NCBI RefSeq assembly: GCF_900090295.1
Contig: NZ_LT607753.1
Span: 372,001-436,000 of the forward strand
Length of the DNA stretch: 64,000 nt
Direction: 5' to 3'
From: Micromonospora coxensis
GTDB lineage: Bacteria > Actinomycetota > Actinomycetes > Mycobacteriales > Micromonosporaceae
The notes beneath the pieces were generated by a model. The model was not told the origin of the DNA, made no database searches, and saw only the letters and a program-made list of their open reading frames with translations. Shown in pieces: positions 18,200-26,494 of this stretch (positions are counted from its first letter, which is position 1; each line of letters starts with the position of its first letter). A program made the translations under genes and the position numbers.

Positions 18200-18240
18200 G
18201 CCCGGGCGTCTCGCCCCGCCGTGGGGCGGGACGCTCGGGC
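18200..18240 (+). terminator. Terminator of narGHJI
   Basis: An approximately 18-bp stem with two G-T pairs (GCCCGGGCGTCTCGCCCC and GGGGCGGGACGCTCGGGC) and a 5-base loop lies 13 bases after the narI stop. Confidence 0.75.
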
Positions 18241-18430
18241 CGGCCCGCCACCTGCGGTGACCGCCGTCACGGCCGGTGGCGGGTGACACGTCGAGGTACC
18301 CGCCGACGCGGGACTTCCGGCCCTGACCGGGGCTGATCAACGGGGCGAGGCTCGTAGCGGCAAAAGCGGAATCCCCAACTCCCCATAGGGCCGATCCGGC
18401 CCTGGCACGACGAACCGACGGAGGGCAGCG

Positions 18431-19678
18431 ATGGCCAACGGCCGCGACAGAAAGGCCGGGGACACCACCCCCACACCGGGCGGCGCCCCCGGCGCCGCGA
18501 CGCCCGAGCGGTCGGGCGCCACGCTCCAGCTCGTCCTGGCGACGCTCGGCTTCCTGGTGAACTTCTGGGCGTGGGCCCTGCTGGGCCCGCTCGGCCCCGG
18601 CATCAAGGAGCGCCTGGACCTCAGCTTCGCGGCGCAGTCCCTGCTGGTGGCCGTCCCGGTGGTGGTCGGTTCGCTGGGCCGCATCCCGGTCGGCGCGCTC
18701 ACCGACCGGTACGGCGCGCGCGTGGTGTTCCCCCTGGTCACCCTCGCCACGATCGTGCCGGTGCTGACCCTGACCGCGGTCTCCTCGTACGCCGCGCTGA
18801 TCGTCACCGGGTTCTTCCTCGGCATCGGCGGCACCGCCTTCGCCGTCGGCGTGCCACTGGTCTCCGGCTGGTACCCGCCCGCGCGGCGTGGTTTCGCCAT
18901 CGGCGTGTTCGGCATCGGCATGGGCGGCACCGCGATCGCCAACTTCACCACCGTCCGGCTCGCCGACGCCTACGGCGACAAGGCGCCGTTCCTGCTCGTC
19001 GCCGCGATCCTCGCCGCGTACGCGGTCGTGTCGTTCCTGCTGCTGCGCGACGCGCCGGGGCGGACCCGGCCGACCGGGTCGGCCTGGCAGCGGCTGAACA
19101 AGGTCGGCCGGCTGACCGTCACCTGGCAGTTGTGCTTCCTGTACGCGGTGGGCTTCGGCGGGTTCGTCGCGTTCAGCGTGTACCTGCCCGCCTACCTGCG
19201 CACCACCTACGACCTGAGCGCCAACGACGCCGCGATGCGCACCGCCGGGTTCGTGGTCCTCGCCGTGCTGGCCCGCCCGGTGGGCGGCTGGCTCTCCGAC
19301 CGGTTCCACCCGGTGCCGGTGCTGGTGTGGTGCTTCGGCGGGGTGGCCGCCTTCGCGGTGGTCCAGGCCTTCGAGCCGATCCTGATGCCGGTGGCGACCG
19401 TCGCGCTGCTCGGCATGGCGCTGCTGCTCGGCGCGGCCAGCGGCGCGGTGTTCGCCCTCGTCGGCAAGGTCGCCCCCGCCGACCAGGTCGGCGCGGTCAC
19501 CGGCCTGGTCGGCGCCGCCGGCGGCCTCGGCGGCTTCGTCCCGCCGCTGATCATGGGCTGGGTGTACGGGTCGCAGGGTTCGTACGCGATCGGCCTGATG
19601 CTGCTCTCCGACGTCGCGCTGGCCGCCGCGGTGTTCACCGCGGTGAAGATGGGCGGCCTGGCCCGGCGCGCGGCCTGA
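18431..19678 (+). CDS. narK: Nitrate/nitrite transporter, MFS family
   Basis: A 415-residue major facilitator transporter that imports nitrate and/or exports nitrite for the reductase encoded just upstream. About twelve hydrophobic segments follow a hydrophilic 30-residue N terminus. The NNP-family signature glycine-rich helices are seen in GFFLGIGGTAFAVGVPLVSG with WYPPARRGFAIGVFGIGMGG directly after, and again in the second half (GLVGAAGGLGGFVPPLIMGW). The intervening 190 bases after the narI terminator presumably hold its own promoter. Strand and position support the symbol narK; transport direction is not determinable. Confidence 0.92.
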   Translation: MANGRDRKAGDTTPTPGGAPGAATPERSGATLQLVLATLGFLVNFWAWALLGPLGPGIKERLDLSFAAQSLLVAVPVVVGSLGRIPVGALTDRYGARVVFPLVTLATIVPVLTLTAVSSYAALIVTGFFLGIGGTAFAVGVPLVSGWYPPARRGFAIGVFGIGMGGTAIANFTTVRLADAYGDKAPFLLVAAILAAYAVVSFLLLRDAPGRTRPTGSAWQRLNKVGRLTVTWQLCFLYAVGFGGFVAFSVYLPAYLRTTYDLSANDAAMRTAGFVVLAVLARPVGGWLSDRFHPVPVLVWCFGGVAAFAVVQAFEPILMPVATVALLGMALLLGAASGAVFALVGKVAPADQVGAVTGLVGAAGGLGGFVPPLIMGWVYGSQGSYAIGLMLLSDVALAAAVFTAVKMGGLARRAA

Positions 19679-19717
19679 CCGGACCGGCGCCCCCGGGCCG
19701 GGCGGCGCCGGTCACGC

Positions 19718-19743
19718 GGCCCGGCGGAGTCCTCCGCCGGGCC
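19718..19743. terminator. Hairpin between narK and SDR gene
   Basis: An 11-bp perfect stem (GGCCCGGCGGA and TCCGCCGGGCC) with a 4-base loop lies in the convergent gap between narK and the SDR gene. Confidence 0.65.
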
Positions 19744-19766
19744 GGTCGCCGTCTCTGTGCCTGCGG

Positions 19767-20588
19767 TCAGCCCGGCGCCTTGCGGCTGAGCTGCTCCCAG
19801 GCCCGGTACTCCGCGACCCGGGCGGCCTCCATCTGCTGCACGATGTCGTAGGAGCGGTCGCCGACGATCAGGCGCAGCGGCGGGTCGGGCAGGTCCACCA
19901 GCTCCATGACGACCGGCGCGGCGGTGCGGGGATCGGGCCCGGCGTCGTCGCCCCACATCTCGGCCAGCCTCTCCCGCAGCGGCGCGTACGCCGGGTCCGG
20001 CTCGGTCATCGTGGTGCCCTGGGTGTACAGCCCGGTGTCGTACCCGCCGGGCTGCACGATGGTCACCGTGATGCCGAAGGGCGCCAGCTCCATGGCCACC
20101 GACTGGCTGAGCGCGTCGAGGGCGGCCTTGCCGGCGACGTACAGGCCGACCGAGGCGACTCCTCCCCCGCTGCCCATCGAGGTGACCTGGAGGATCCGTC
20201 CGCCGCCCTGCGCCCGCAGGTGCGGCACGACCGCCCGGGTGACCCAGACCGCGCCGAAGAAGTTGACGTCGAAGTGCGCCCGGATCTGCTCCTCGGTGGC
20301 CTCCTCCAGCATGCCGAGCAGCAGGCCTCCGGCGTTGTTGACCACGATGTCCAGCCGGCCGAAGGTGGCCGCCGTCCGGTCCACCGTCCGGGTGACGGCG
20401 GCCGAGTCGGACACGTCCAGCGGCAGGCACAGCAGCCGGTCCGGGTACCGCGCGGCCAACTCCCGCAGCGGCTCGACGTGACGCGCCACGGCCGCGACCC
20501 GGTCCCCCGCGACCAGCGCCGCCTCGGTGAACGCCCGACCCAGTCCACGCGACGCCCCGGTGATGAACCACACGCGTCCGGTCGTCAT
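19767..20588 (-). CDS. Short-chain dehydrogenase/reductase
   Basis: A 273-residue classical SDR oxidoreductase. The N-terminal TGASRGLGRAF is the NAD(P)-binding glycine motif, NNAGG follows near residue 82, and the catalytic Ser appears in VTSMGSGGG with the YVAGKAALD motif supplying Tyr and Lys about 15 residues later. Substrate is not predictable. The ATG at 20588 is preceded by GGGGAGGG. The gene is divergent from a TetR regulator and one of two GAGACG inverted repeats lies 20 bases upstream of its start, so it is probably repressed by that regulator. Confidence 0.88.
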   Translation of the reverse strand: MTTGRVWFITGASRGLGRAFTEAALVAGDRVAAVARHVEPLRELAARYPDRLLCLPLDVSDSAAVTRTVDRTAATFGRLDIVVNNAGGLLLGMLEEATEEQIRAHFDVNFFGAVWVTRAVVPHLRAQGGGRILQVTSMGSGGGVASVGLYVAGKAALDALSQSVAMELAPFGITVTIVQPGGYDTGLYTQGTTMTEPDPAYAPLRERLAEMWGDDAGPDPRTAAPVVMELVDLPDPPLRLIVGDRSYDIVQQMEAARVAEYRAWEQLSRKAPG

Positions 20589-20607
20589 CGCACCCTCCCC
20601 CGATTTA

Positions 20608-20631
20608 GCGAGACGATACGGTCCGTCTCGC
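20608..20631. promoter_or_regulatory. TetR-type operator 1 (SDR side)
   Basis: Inverted repeat GCGAGACG-N8-CGTCTCGC. The half-site GAGACG is shared with operator 2 at 20675-20693 and lies in the divergent region between the SDR gene and the TetR regulator. Confidence 0.65.
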
Positions 20632-20674
20632 TGACGTGCCACAGTCTGCCAGCATCAGGGGGCGGCTTGTCAAG

Positions 20675-20693
20675 ACGAGACGTACCGTCTCGT
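20675..20693. promoter_or_regulatory. TetR-type operator 2 (regulator side)
   Basis: Inverted repeat ACGAGACG-TAC-CGTCTCGT located 20 bases before the TetR start. Same half-site as operator 1 but a 3-base instead of 8-base centre. Confidence 0.65.
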
Positions 20694-20713
20694 TCATCCG
20701 CTATGCTCGCCGC

Positions 20714-21310
20714 ATGTCGCCCGAGGTGAAGACTCCCGACCCCGCCCGGCGCAGCGAGCGCTCCCGACAGGCGATCCTGCGGGCCACCCGGGAGCTGGTC
20801 TCCGAGGTGGGCTACGCCAAGCTGTCGATCGAGGCGATCGCGACCCGGGCGGGGGTCGGCAAGCAGACGATCTACCGGTGGTGGCGCTCCAAGGGCGCGG
20901 TGGTCTTCGACTCGTTCCTGGCGCTGAGCGAGGGCGCGGACGGGATGGCGCTGCCCGACACGGGCGACATCGCCGCCGACCTCAAGGCGGTGCTGCGCGC
21001 GACCGTCGCCGAGTTCGCCGACCCCGCGTTCGAGGCGCCGATCAGGGCGCTCAACCTGGAGATCGCCGGCGATCCCGAACTGGCCGCCCAGTACCGAAAG
21101 AAGTTGGCCGGGCCGGTCGACGAGGCCAAGAAGGAGCGGCTGCGCAGCGCCCAGCGGGCCGGGCAGATCGCCGCCGACGCGGATCTCGACCTCGCGCTCG
21201 AACTGCTCTACGCCCCGCTCTACCAGCGGTGGCTGTTGCGCTCGGGCCCGCTCACCGCCGCGTACGCCGACGCCCTGGTCGACCACGCGCTGCGGGCGCT
21301 GCGCCCCTGA
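20714..21310 (+). CDS. TetR family transcriptional regulator
   Basis: A 198-residue repressor-type protein. The N-terminal HTH (about residues 17-60) reads RQAILRATRELVSEVGYAKL then AGVGKQTIYRWWRSKGAV, the typical TetR/AcrR pattern; the remaining helices form a ligand-binding domain of the TetR_C type. The start at 20714 is chosen because further upstream the frame runs through the operator. Two GAGACG inverted repeats in the shared promoter region with the divergent SDR gene suggest it controls both itself and that gene. The inducer is unknown. Confidence 0.88.
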   Translation: MSPEVKTPDPARRSERSRQAILRATRELVSEVGYAKLSIEAIATRAGVGKQTIYRWWRSKGAVVFDSFLALSEGADGMALPDTGDIAADLKAVLRATVAEFADPAFEAPIRALNLEIAGDPELAAQYRKKLAGPVDEAKKERLRSAQRAGQIAADADLDLALELLYAPLYQRWLLRSGPLTAAYADALVDHALRALRP

Positions 21311-21334
21311 TCGCCCCGGCGATGCCGCGCCCCC

Positions 21335-21856
21335 TCAGGCCTTGAGGTGGGCCAGGAGCCGTTCGGTCGCCTCGACGGACAGGTCGTCACGGAACGCCTC
21401 GTGCAGTTGCTGGCGTCCCCGCCGGAGCCAGGTCTTGACGGTGTTCTCCGGCACGCCGAGTTCGGCGGCGACCTCACGTACCGGCAGGTCCACGACGTAG
21501 TGCAGGACCAGCGCCCGCCGGTGCCGCATCGGCACCGCCCGCAGGGCCTCGACGACGGCGACCGCGTCACTGCGGTCGACCTCGTGTCGCGGCTCCCGGT
21601 CGACGCGCAGCAGGGCGGTGGCCGCGCGCAGCGCCTGGCGGCGGCGGGAGAAGGCGAGGTTGAACGCGACCCGGCGGACCCACGCGTCGGGCGCGTCGTA
21701 CGCGCTGACCGTGGCCCAGCGGGCCAACGCCCGGGAAAACGCTTCCTGGACCAGTTCCTCGGCGTCGTGACGGCTACCGGTCAACACGTAGAGTTGTCCC
21801 ACCAGGCGCCGGTAGGTGGCCAGGTAGAACTCGGTGAACTCCTGGTCGGTCGACAT
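21335..21856 (-). CDS. SigE-family RNA polymerase sigma factor (cassette 1)
   Basis: A 173-residue ECF-like sigma factor of the actinobacterial SigE family. Region 2 (about 5-70) includes FTEFYLATYRRLVGQLYVLT and DAEELVQEAFSRALARW; region 4 (about 110-160) includes LHYVVDLPVREVAAELGVPE and the recognition helix TVKTWLRRGRQQL. The start ATG lies five bases after GAGAGG, and the sequence around it is nearly identical in three paralogues here (others at 42686 and 60363). It is divergent from a GerMN-domain membrane protein, probably its partner. A TTGACG-N17-TAGCGT promoter lies 117 bases upstream. Confidence 0.9.
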   Translation of the reverse strand: MSTDQEFTEFYLATYRRLVGQLYVLTGSRHDAEELVQEAFSRALARWATVSAYDAPDAWVRRVAFNLAFSRRRQALRAATALLRVDREPRHEVDRSDAVAVVEALRAVPMRHRRALVLHYVVDLPVREVAAELGVPENTVKTWLRRGRQQLHEAFRDDLSVEATERLLAHLKA

Positions 21857-21972
21857 CGGACCTCTCGACACGTGCCCCGCCGCGAGCCATGCCCTGCGCC
21901 AGCAGAGGACATGCCCGGCGTGACCATCCGACATGGACGAGGCCCCACCACCCGTCGATTCGCGCGTAGGCC

Positions 21973-22001
21973 ACGCTATGTGATCGAGGAACCGGCGTCA
22001 A
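21973..22001 (-). promoter_or_regulatory. Conserved promoter of sigma gene, cassette 1
   Basis: On the minus strand TTGACG (-35) is followed by exactly 17 bases and TAGCGT (-10). Flanks CCGTTTGACG and ATCACATA are shared with the promoters of the two paralogous sigma genes at 42548 and 60229. Confidence 0.7.
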
Positions 22002-22044
22002 ACGGTAGAGTGCCAGGGCGACGAGGCGGGACGAGGAGACAGCG

Positions 22045-22797
22045 GTGAGCGACGGTGTGCCGGACGAGGGCGTGACCCGGGCCGCGCTGCGCCGGGCGGC
22101 GGGCGCTGCCGCAGACGACGCCCGCCCGCCGGACGTGGCGGATCTGCGGCGCCGGGTCCGTCGTCGTCGTAGCCGTGCGGTGGCCGGGGCGGTGGGCGTG
22201 GTGGTCGCCGGGCTCCTGGGGGTGCCGGCGCTCGTCGCCGCCGTCGACCAGCCACCCGCGCGTGGACCGGTGGTCGCCGGGCCGTCCTCGCCCTCCACCG
22301 ACCCCGCCTCGGCCTCCCCGGCGCCGTCGTCGGCCGGGCCGTCGGAGGATTCGGAACCGGTCCAGCCGACCGGTGAGCCGACGACGGGCACCCGGCGGGT
22401 GAAGCTCTTCCTGCTCAGGGAGCGGGCCGGGCAGCAGTGTCCGCAGGTGGTGCCGGTCACCCGGGACCTGCCCGCGCAGGGCGTCGCCAAGCAGGCCCTG
22501 CGGGCGTTGCTCGAGGGCCCCACGGAGGCCGAACGGGCCGCCGGGCTGACCAGCGTCTTCGACCGCGATTCACACCGTTTCCAGTACCTGAAGCTGGACG
22601 GGCCGCGGGCCCGGGCGGACTTCACCGACCTGGACGGGATCCTCGACCCGGGTGACACCTGCGAGAAGACGAAGCTGCTGGAGCCGATGCAGCGCACGTT
22701 GGAGCAGTTCAAGTGGATCGAGGAGGCACGCTTCTCCATCCGGGGCGACCAGCGGGCGTTCTACGTCGACGTGCTGCACGACCGGGTGCCGAACTGA
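22045..22797 (+). CDS. GerMN-domain membrane-anchored protein (cassette 1)
   Basis: A 250-residue protein with a cytoplasmic Arg-rich head (about 1-43), one membrane helix (about 44-66), a Pro/Ser-rich linker and an extracytoplasmic GerMN-like domain (about 115-250). The linker leads to RRVKLFLLRERAGQQCPQV, and the domain has ALRALLEGPTEAERAAGLTS, typical of GerMN, and ends FSIRGDQRAFYVDVLHDRVP. It is paired head-to-head with a SigE-family sigma factor; the cytoplasmic head could hold the sigma factor as an anti-sigma factor does, but it has no recognisable zinc-binding anti-sigma motif. Paralogues at 41729 and 59395. Confidence 0.82.
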   Translation: MSDGVPDEGVTRAALRRAAGAAADDARPPDVADLRRRVRRRRSRAVAGAVGVVVAGLLGVPALVAAVDQPPARGPVVAGPSSPSTDPASASPAPSSAGPSEDSEPVQPTGEPTTGTRRVKLFLLRERAGQQCPQVVPVTRDLPAQGVAKQALRALLEGPTEAERAAGLTSVFDRDSHRFQYLKLDGPRARADFTDLDGILDPGDTCEKTKLLEPMQRTLEQFKWIEEARFSIRGDQRAFYVDVLHDRVPN

Positions 22798-22831
22798 CGG
22801 TGCGGGGCGGCGGGCCCGCCGCCCCGCACCG
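22798..22831. terminator. Perfect palindromic terminator, convergent genes
   Basis: A 17-bp perfect inverted repeat without spacer (arm CGGTGCGGGGCGGCGGG) fills the gap between the GerMN gene and the convergent nucleoside-hydrolase-like gene and should terminate both. Confidence 0.75.
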
Positions 22832-22842
22832 CCTGTTCCTGG

Positions 22843-23814
22843 TCAGGTCAGGTTGGCCCGCAGGTGGTCGAAGATCTGCGGCGCGTTGTCGCAGAGCTGC
22901 CGGAAGCCCTCGGTGAAGTTGACGTCGTCGGTGCCGTCCTTCTCGTAGCCCTTCAGGCCCCCGGTGAGCATGAGCAGGAAGGTGGAACCGTCGGACAGGT
23001 CGGGGGTGCCGGTGTCCCTGGTGACGTTCAGGAACTCGCCGAGGCCGGTACGCGGGATGTCGGTGTCGGCGCGGCAGGCGTCGTTGGCCTCGTCGACGAA
23101 GCGCTGCCCGGCGGCACCGAGTTCGATCAGCTTGATCCGGTCGTTCGCCCGCTTCGCGGCCTGGTGCAGGTAGTCGCAGGCGGAGACGTCCTTGTTGCAG
23201 TTGTACCTGTCGTCGTAGCCGGGGCTGGGGTCGGTCCAGTGGCTGATGATGCGCACCTTGGCCAGGTCGGCCGGGGACTTCTTCTCCAGGTGACAGACCG
23301 CGGCGGCGATCTCCGTCATGGGTCCCCAGTTGAGGACGGTGAGCTTGCCGGCGCGGATGGCCGTGACCAGGGACCGGACGGTGGCGGGCGGGTTGTCCAC
23401 CCAGGGGTTGCCGGCGGTGCAGGTGGTGAAGCCCTCGCGGTCGGCGCAGGTCGAGGCGAGGGTGATGTTCGGCAGGTGCGCGCCGAAGGAGTCCCGCGCG
23501 TAGTCGACGGCGGCGTCACAGTCGATGCGTACGGTGGTGGAGCCCACGACGACCTTGGCGATGTCGAACCGGTCGGCGTAGGTGCTCAGCGCCGCCAGGG
23601 TGACGATGTCGTCGCGGTCGGTGCCGCCGCCGGGGATGCTCAGGTCGCTGAGCACCCACACCTTCGGCTTGGCCGGCGCCGCAGCCGGTGCGGCGGTCAG
23701 CCGTCCGGTCTCGGCGGACGCCGACGGCAGGACGGACCACAGGCCGGCGACCGCCATCGCCAGCACCGCCACGAAGGCGAAGGGTCCACTTCCGCGTCTG
23801 CCACGGATGTTCAT
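22843..23814 (-). CDS. Secreted nucleoside-hydrolase-like protein (DUF1593-type), copy A
   Basis: A 323-residue exported protein: signal peptide about 1-35 ending PSASAETG, then a nucleoside-hydrolase-like fold. PKVWVLSDLSIPGGGTDRDD carries the Asp-rich metal motif of that fold, followed by IVTLAALSTYADRFDIAKVV; LTVLNWGPMTEIAAAV and KLIELGAAGQRFVDEAND are strongly shared with the protein encoded at 39366. Relatives are fused to polysaccharide-active modules in plant- or algal-polymer degraders, so a glycan-related hydrolase is more likely than nucleoside salvage. It is preceded by a GAAACC-N17-GTGTC promoter (23870-23897). Substrate unknown. Confidence 0.72.
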   Translation of the reverse strand: MNIRGRRGSGPFAFVAVLAMAVAGLWSVLPSASAETGRLTAAPAAAPAKPKVWVLSDLSIPGGGTDRDDIVTLAALSTYADRFDIAKVVVGSTTVRIDCDAAVDYARDSFGAHLPNITLASTCADREGFTTCTAGNPWVDNPPATVRSLVTAIRAGKLTVLNWGPMTEIAAAVCHLEKKSPADLAKVRIISHWTDPSPGYDDRYNCNKDVSACDYLHQAAKRANDRIKLIELGAAGQRFVDEANDACRADTDIPRTGLGEFLNVTRDTGTPDLSDGSTFLLMLTGGLKGYEKDGTDDVNFTEGFRQLCDNAPQIFDHLRANLT

Positions 23815-23869
23815 GCGCTGTTCTCCCTCCCGGTCCCGCAAGGGGGGTGCGGAACCGTGTACGACAGGG

Positions 23870-23897
23870 GACACTCCGGCGTACCGCGGAAGGTTTC
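23870..23897 (-). promoter_or_regulatory. GAAACC-N17-GTGTC promoter, site a
   Basis: On the minus strand GAAACC (-35) and GTGTC (-10) are separated by exactly 17 bases, 56 bases before the start of the nucleoside-hydrolase-like gene. One of ten such elements in the window. Confidence 0.7.
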
Positions 23898-23927
23898 AGC
23901 CGGGGTTCACCCGGCGCCGGTCCCGGC

Positions 23928-23961
23928 GTGGCGCCGCGCCGTGGTCGCGGCGCGGCGCCAC
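23928..23961 (-). terminator. Terminator of beta-helix gene 23969
   Basis: A 14-bp perfect stem (GTGGCGCCGCGCCG and CGGCGCGGCGCCAC) with a 6-base loop starts eight bases beyond the stop codon of the leftward beta-helix gene. Confidence 0.7.
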
Positions 23962-23968
23962 GATCGCG

Positions 23969-25312
23969 TCACCGGCAGCCGGTGACCACGACCTTGTTGC
24001 CGGAGCTGTTGCCCCGGTGTTCGGTGTTGCTGGCGGTGCTGCGCACCATGGCGCACTGGCCGCCCTCCACCTTGACGGTCTTGTTGCGCACACCGTCCTG
24101 GAACACGTACAGCGGGGCGACCTTCATCCCGGGGTTCGTCCTGCGGATCAGCCCGTCACTGACGATGCGGATGGTGCGGCTGTCGGCCTTGACGCCGCCG
24201 GCCCAGGACACGACGCCCTGGTTGTAGATCGCCTCGGAGTTCGAGATCACGGTGAGGCCGTCGATCGTGAGCGTGCCGGTGCCGTAGTCGCCCCAGCCCA
24301 TCTGGATCGGCGCGCCGTTGCGGTTGTGCACGATCGTGGTGTTCCGGATGGTCAGGTCGCCGTTGTAGAGCTTCACCGAGTCGTCCCAGGTGTCGATGAA
24401 GGTGTTCTCGATGACCGAGTTCGCTCCGCCGCTGAAGCCGTCGGAGTTGTTGTTGCCGGCGTCCCGGTCGTCGATGTAGCGCATCCCGGAGACGAGCAGC
24501 TGCGCCTTCTTGGCGTGCATGTGGAAGATCCGGGGGTTGCGGGAGGTGTAGGTGCGCAGGGTGAGCTTGATCCGCGCCTCGGTGCTGACGCCGGCGAAGC
24601 TGTAGTCCTTGACGTGCGGTCCGTTGCCGACGACCTGCGACGTCTCGGCGTTCTCACCGGCGATCGTCAGCGGCTTCGTGCGGCCGGCCGGGATGAGGAA
24701 GTTGCCCTTGAGGGTGACCCCGGCGCCGATGACGATCCGCGACCACGAGTCCGGCACGGAGAACTTGTCGATGGTGCGGCTCGCGGTGAAGGTCGCCACG
24801 CCGTCGCGTACCGACGGGTTGGCCGCGTCGGGGGCCGGCGCGGCGTCCGGGGCGGACGTGGCCGACGGGCGCGGTGACGCGACGGGCGTGGCCGGGCCCG
24901 GGTCGGCGGCGACGTGCCGCACCGTGAAGCGTACGGTGCGGCTCGCCGTGCCGGCCGGACCGACCGCGTGGACGGTGAGGGTGTACGCCCCCTCCTGGAC
25001 CGTCGCGGGGTTCAGTCCCGGCGCGGCCTCACCGACGTTGCCCATGAAGTGGTACGGCGCGGCCCGCTCGGTCCACCGCACCGTGCTCGGCCCGGTCAGG
25101 TCGAAGTCCACCCGCTCGACCCGGCCCACGGTGCGGGCCTCGATACGCGCGGGGCCGCTGACCGTGGCTCCCTCGGCGACGCCCGTCACCGCGGTGATCT
25201 GGGGCGCCTCGGCGGCCGACGCCGACGGGACGACCGCCCAGATCCCGCCGGCCGCTGCCACCGCCAGTCCCGCCACAGCCCACCGTCGTCGTGTCCGGGG
25301 CATGCCACTCAT
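23969..25312 (-). CDS. Secreted parallel beta-helix protein with N-terminal Ig-like domain, copy A
   Basis: A 447-residue exported protein. The signal peptide (about 1-36) ends SASAAEAP; residues 38-130 look like a bacterial Ig-like domain (TAVTGVAEGATVSGPARIEA). After a Pro/Ala linker the rest is a right-handed beta-helix. NNNSDGFSGGANSVIENTFI and DTWDDSVKLYN place Asp residues in the arrangement seen in GH28/GH49-type polysaccharide hydrolases. It is a close paralogue of the protein at 37877. ATG at 25312 has GGGAG eight bases upstream. Likely a glycan hydrolase or lyase; substrate unknown. Confidence 0.7.
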   Translation of the reverse strand: MSGMPRTRRRWAVAGLAVAAAGGIWAVVPSASAAEAPQITAVTGVAEGATVSGPARIEARTVGRVERVDFDLTGPSTVRWTERAAPYHFMGNVGEAAPGLNPATVQEGAYTLTVHAVGPAGTASRTVRFTVRHVAADPGPATPVASPRPSATSAPDAAPAPDAANPSVRDGVATFTASRTIDKFSVPDSWSRIVIGAGVTLKGNFLIPAGRTKPLTIAGENAETSQVVGNGPHVKDYSFAGVSTEARIKLTLRTYTSRNPRIFHMHAKKAQLLVSGMRYIDDRDAGNNNSDGFSGGANSVIENTFIDTWDDSVKLYNGDLTIRNTTIVHNRNGAPIQMGWGDYGTGTLTIDGLTVISNSEAIYNQGVVSWAGGVKADSRTIRIVSDGLIRRTNPGMKVAPLYVFQDGVRNKTVKVEGGQCAMVRSTASNTEHRGNSSGNKVVVTGCR

Positions 25313-25366
25313 CCGTCGACTCCCAACTCGTGGCTTCCCGCGTCGGTCGCGGGAAGGCTCACCGGG

Positions 25367-25394
25367 GACACTCCGTCGGCGCTCCGGAGGTTTC
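25367..25394 (-). promoter_or_regulatory. GAAACC-N17-GTGTC promoter, site b
   Basis: Minus-strand -35 GAAACC and -10 GTGTC with a 17-base spacer, 55 bases before the beta-helix gene start. The -35 element overlaps the stop codon of the upstream GH114 gene (the TGA is part of TGAAACC). Confidence 0.7.
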
Positions 25395-26280
25395 AGCAGG
25401 CGTCGTAGACGTAGCGTCGGCTGCCCGGGACGCTGACCTGCACGTCTCGGCGGACCACGGAGAGTCTGTCCCCGACGGTGCGGCACGCCGTGCGGTACGC
25501 CTCGTCGGTGTACTCGATGACGATGACGTGGTTGCCGTAGACGTCGGTGTACCGGTCGCACTCGGTCCAGCGGGCGCACTCCTCGGCGACGGCGAAGTCG
25601 AGGCCGGCGTTCCTGCCGGCGGTGCCGAACTCGACGGTGTTCTTCTGCGCGACGGGCAGCGACGTGCGGTCGGCCCGGGCGGTGAGCAGCCGGACGTAGT
25701 CGAGGGCCTGGGCCCGGGTGAGGCGGCCCCGCGATCGCTGGTACGAGTCCATGTTGTCCGGTTCGACGGCCTGGAACCCGTCGCGGGCGCACCCGTCGAT
25801 CCAGCCGCCGACGATGCCGGCGAGCCGGGCCCGCTTGTCCGGGGTGGAGATGTCGAGCAGGATCTCGTTCCATCGCCCGTCGACGACGTAGCGGCCGGCG
25901 GCGTCGCGCAGCAGCAGGTCGTCGTGGTTCGCCTTCCACCAGGCCGTCTCCTGGGGTTGGGTCTGGAAGGCGTTGACGTAGCAGATCGTGTAGGCGCCGG
26001 CGGCGGGGACGTCCTCGCGGTCCCGGCTGACCACCCGTACCCCGGCGGGCAGCGGGTAGGCGCCGCCGATCTGGTAGTCGAACACGGCGTTCGCCGGGGG
26101 CAGCGTCACCGCTGCCGAGGCTGCGGTGACGCCGGGTGCGCCGAGCGCCTGGCGGGCCGGCGGCTCGGACCGCTGATCGGCGGAGGCGTCCGGCACCACC
26201 GACCATGTCGCGACGGCTGCCGTGGCGAGCAGGAGGGCGAGCGTGGCCGGCCGACGCCAGGTCCGGGACAGCGCGATCAT
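25393..26280 (-). CDS. GH114 family endo-alpha-1,4-polygalactosaminidase-like protein
   Basis: A 295-residue exported protein with a signal peptide (about 1-36, ending PDASADQ). The TIM-barrel shows GH114 hallmarks: FDYQIGGAYPLPAGV near residue 65, YTICYVNAFQTQ, RWNEILLDISTPDKR and GFQAVEPDNMDSY, the acidic residues of the latter being the likely catalytic site, plus VAQKNTVEF. GH114 enzymes cut alpha-1,4-linked galactosamine polymers such as fungal galactosaminogalactan. The start has AAGGAG six bases upstream. It is preceded by promoter site c and followed directly by the promoter of the beta-helix gene. Confidence 0.82.
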   Translation of the reverse strand: MIALSRTWRRPATLALLLATAAVATWSVVPDASADQRSEPPARQALGAPGVTAASAAVTLPPANAVFDYQIGGAYPLPAGVRVVSRDREDVPAAGAYTICYVNAFQTQPQETAWWKANHDDLLLRDAAGRYVVDGRWNEILLDISTPDKRARLAGIVGGWIDGCARDGFQAVEPDNMDSYQRSRGRLTRAQALDYVRLLTARADRTSLPVAQKNTVEFGTAGRNAGLDFAVAEECARWTECDRYTDVYGNHVIVIEYTDEAYRTACRTVGDRLSVVRRDVQVSVPGSRRYVYDAC

Positions 26281-26331
26281 CGGTGCTCCTTCGGGTCCGG
26301 TCACCGCCGAGATCGGGCGGGATCACCAACT

Positions 26332-26359
26332 GACACACCGGCACGGTGGTCGAGGTTTC
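26332..26359 (-). promoter_or_regulatory. GAAACC-N17-GTGTC promoter, site c
   Basis: Minus-strand GAAACC and GTGTC with a 17-base spacer, 52 bases before the GH114 start. Confidence 0.7.
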
Positions 26360-26416
26360 GGGTGCGCGGCGGGCGGCCCGGGAGCGTCCACCGACCGGGC
26401 CGGTCCGCCCGGTGCC

Positions 26417-26459
26417 GGAGGTCCGGCCGTGGACCACCGGGTCGCACGGCCGGACCTCC
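26417..26459 (-). terminator. Terminator of GH5-LPMO operon
   Basis: A 15-bp perfect stem (GGAGGTCCGGCCGTG and CACGGCCGGACCTCC) with a 13-base loop lies 36 bases beyond the LPMO stop on the minus strand. Confidence 0.65.
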
Positions 26460-26494
26460 TCCCCGCCCGTCCCCTGGCGGGAGTCGCGGCTGCC

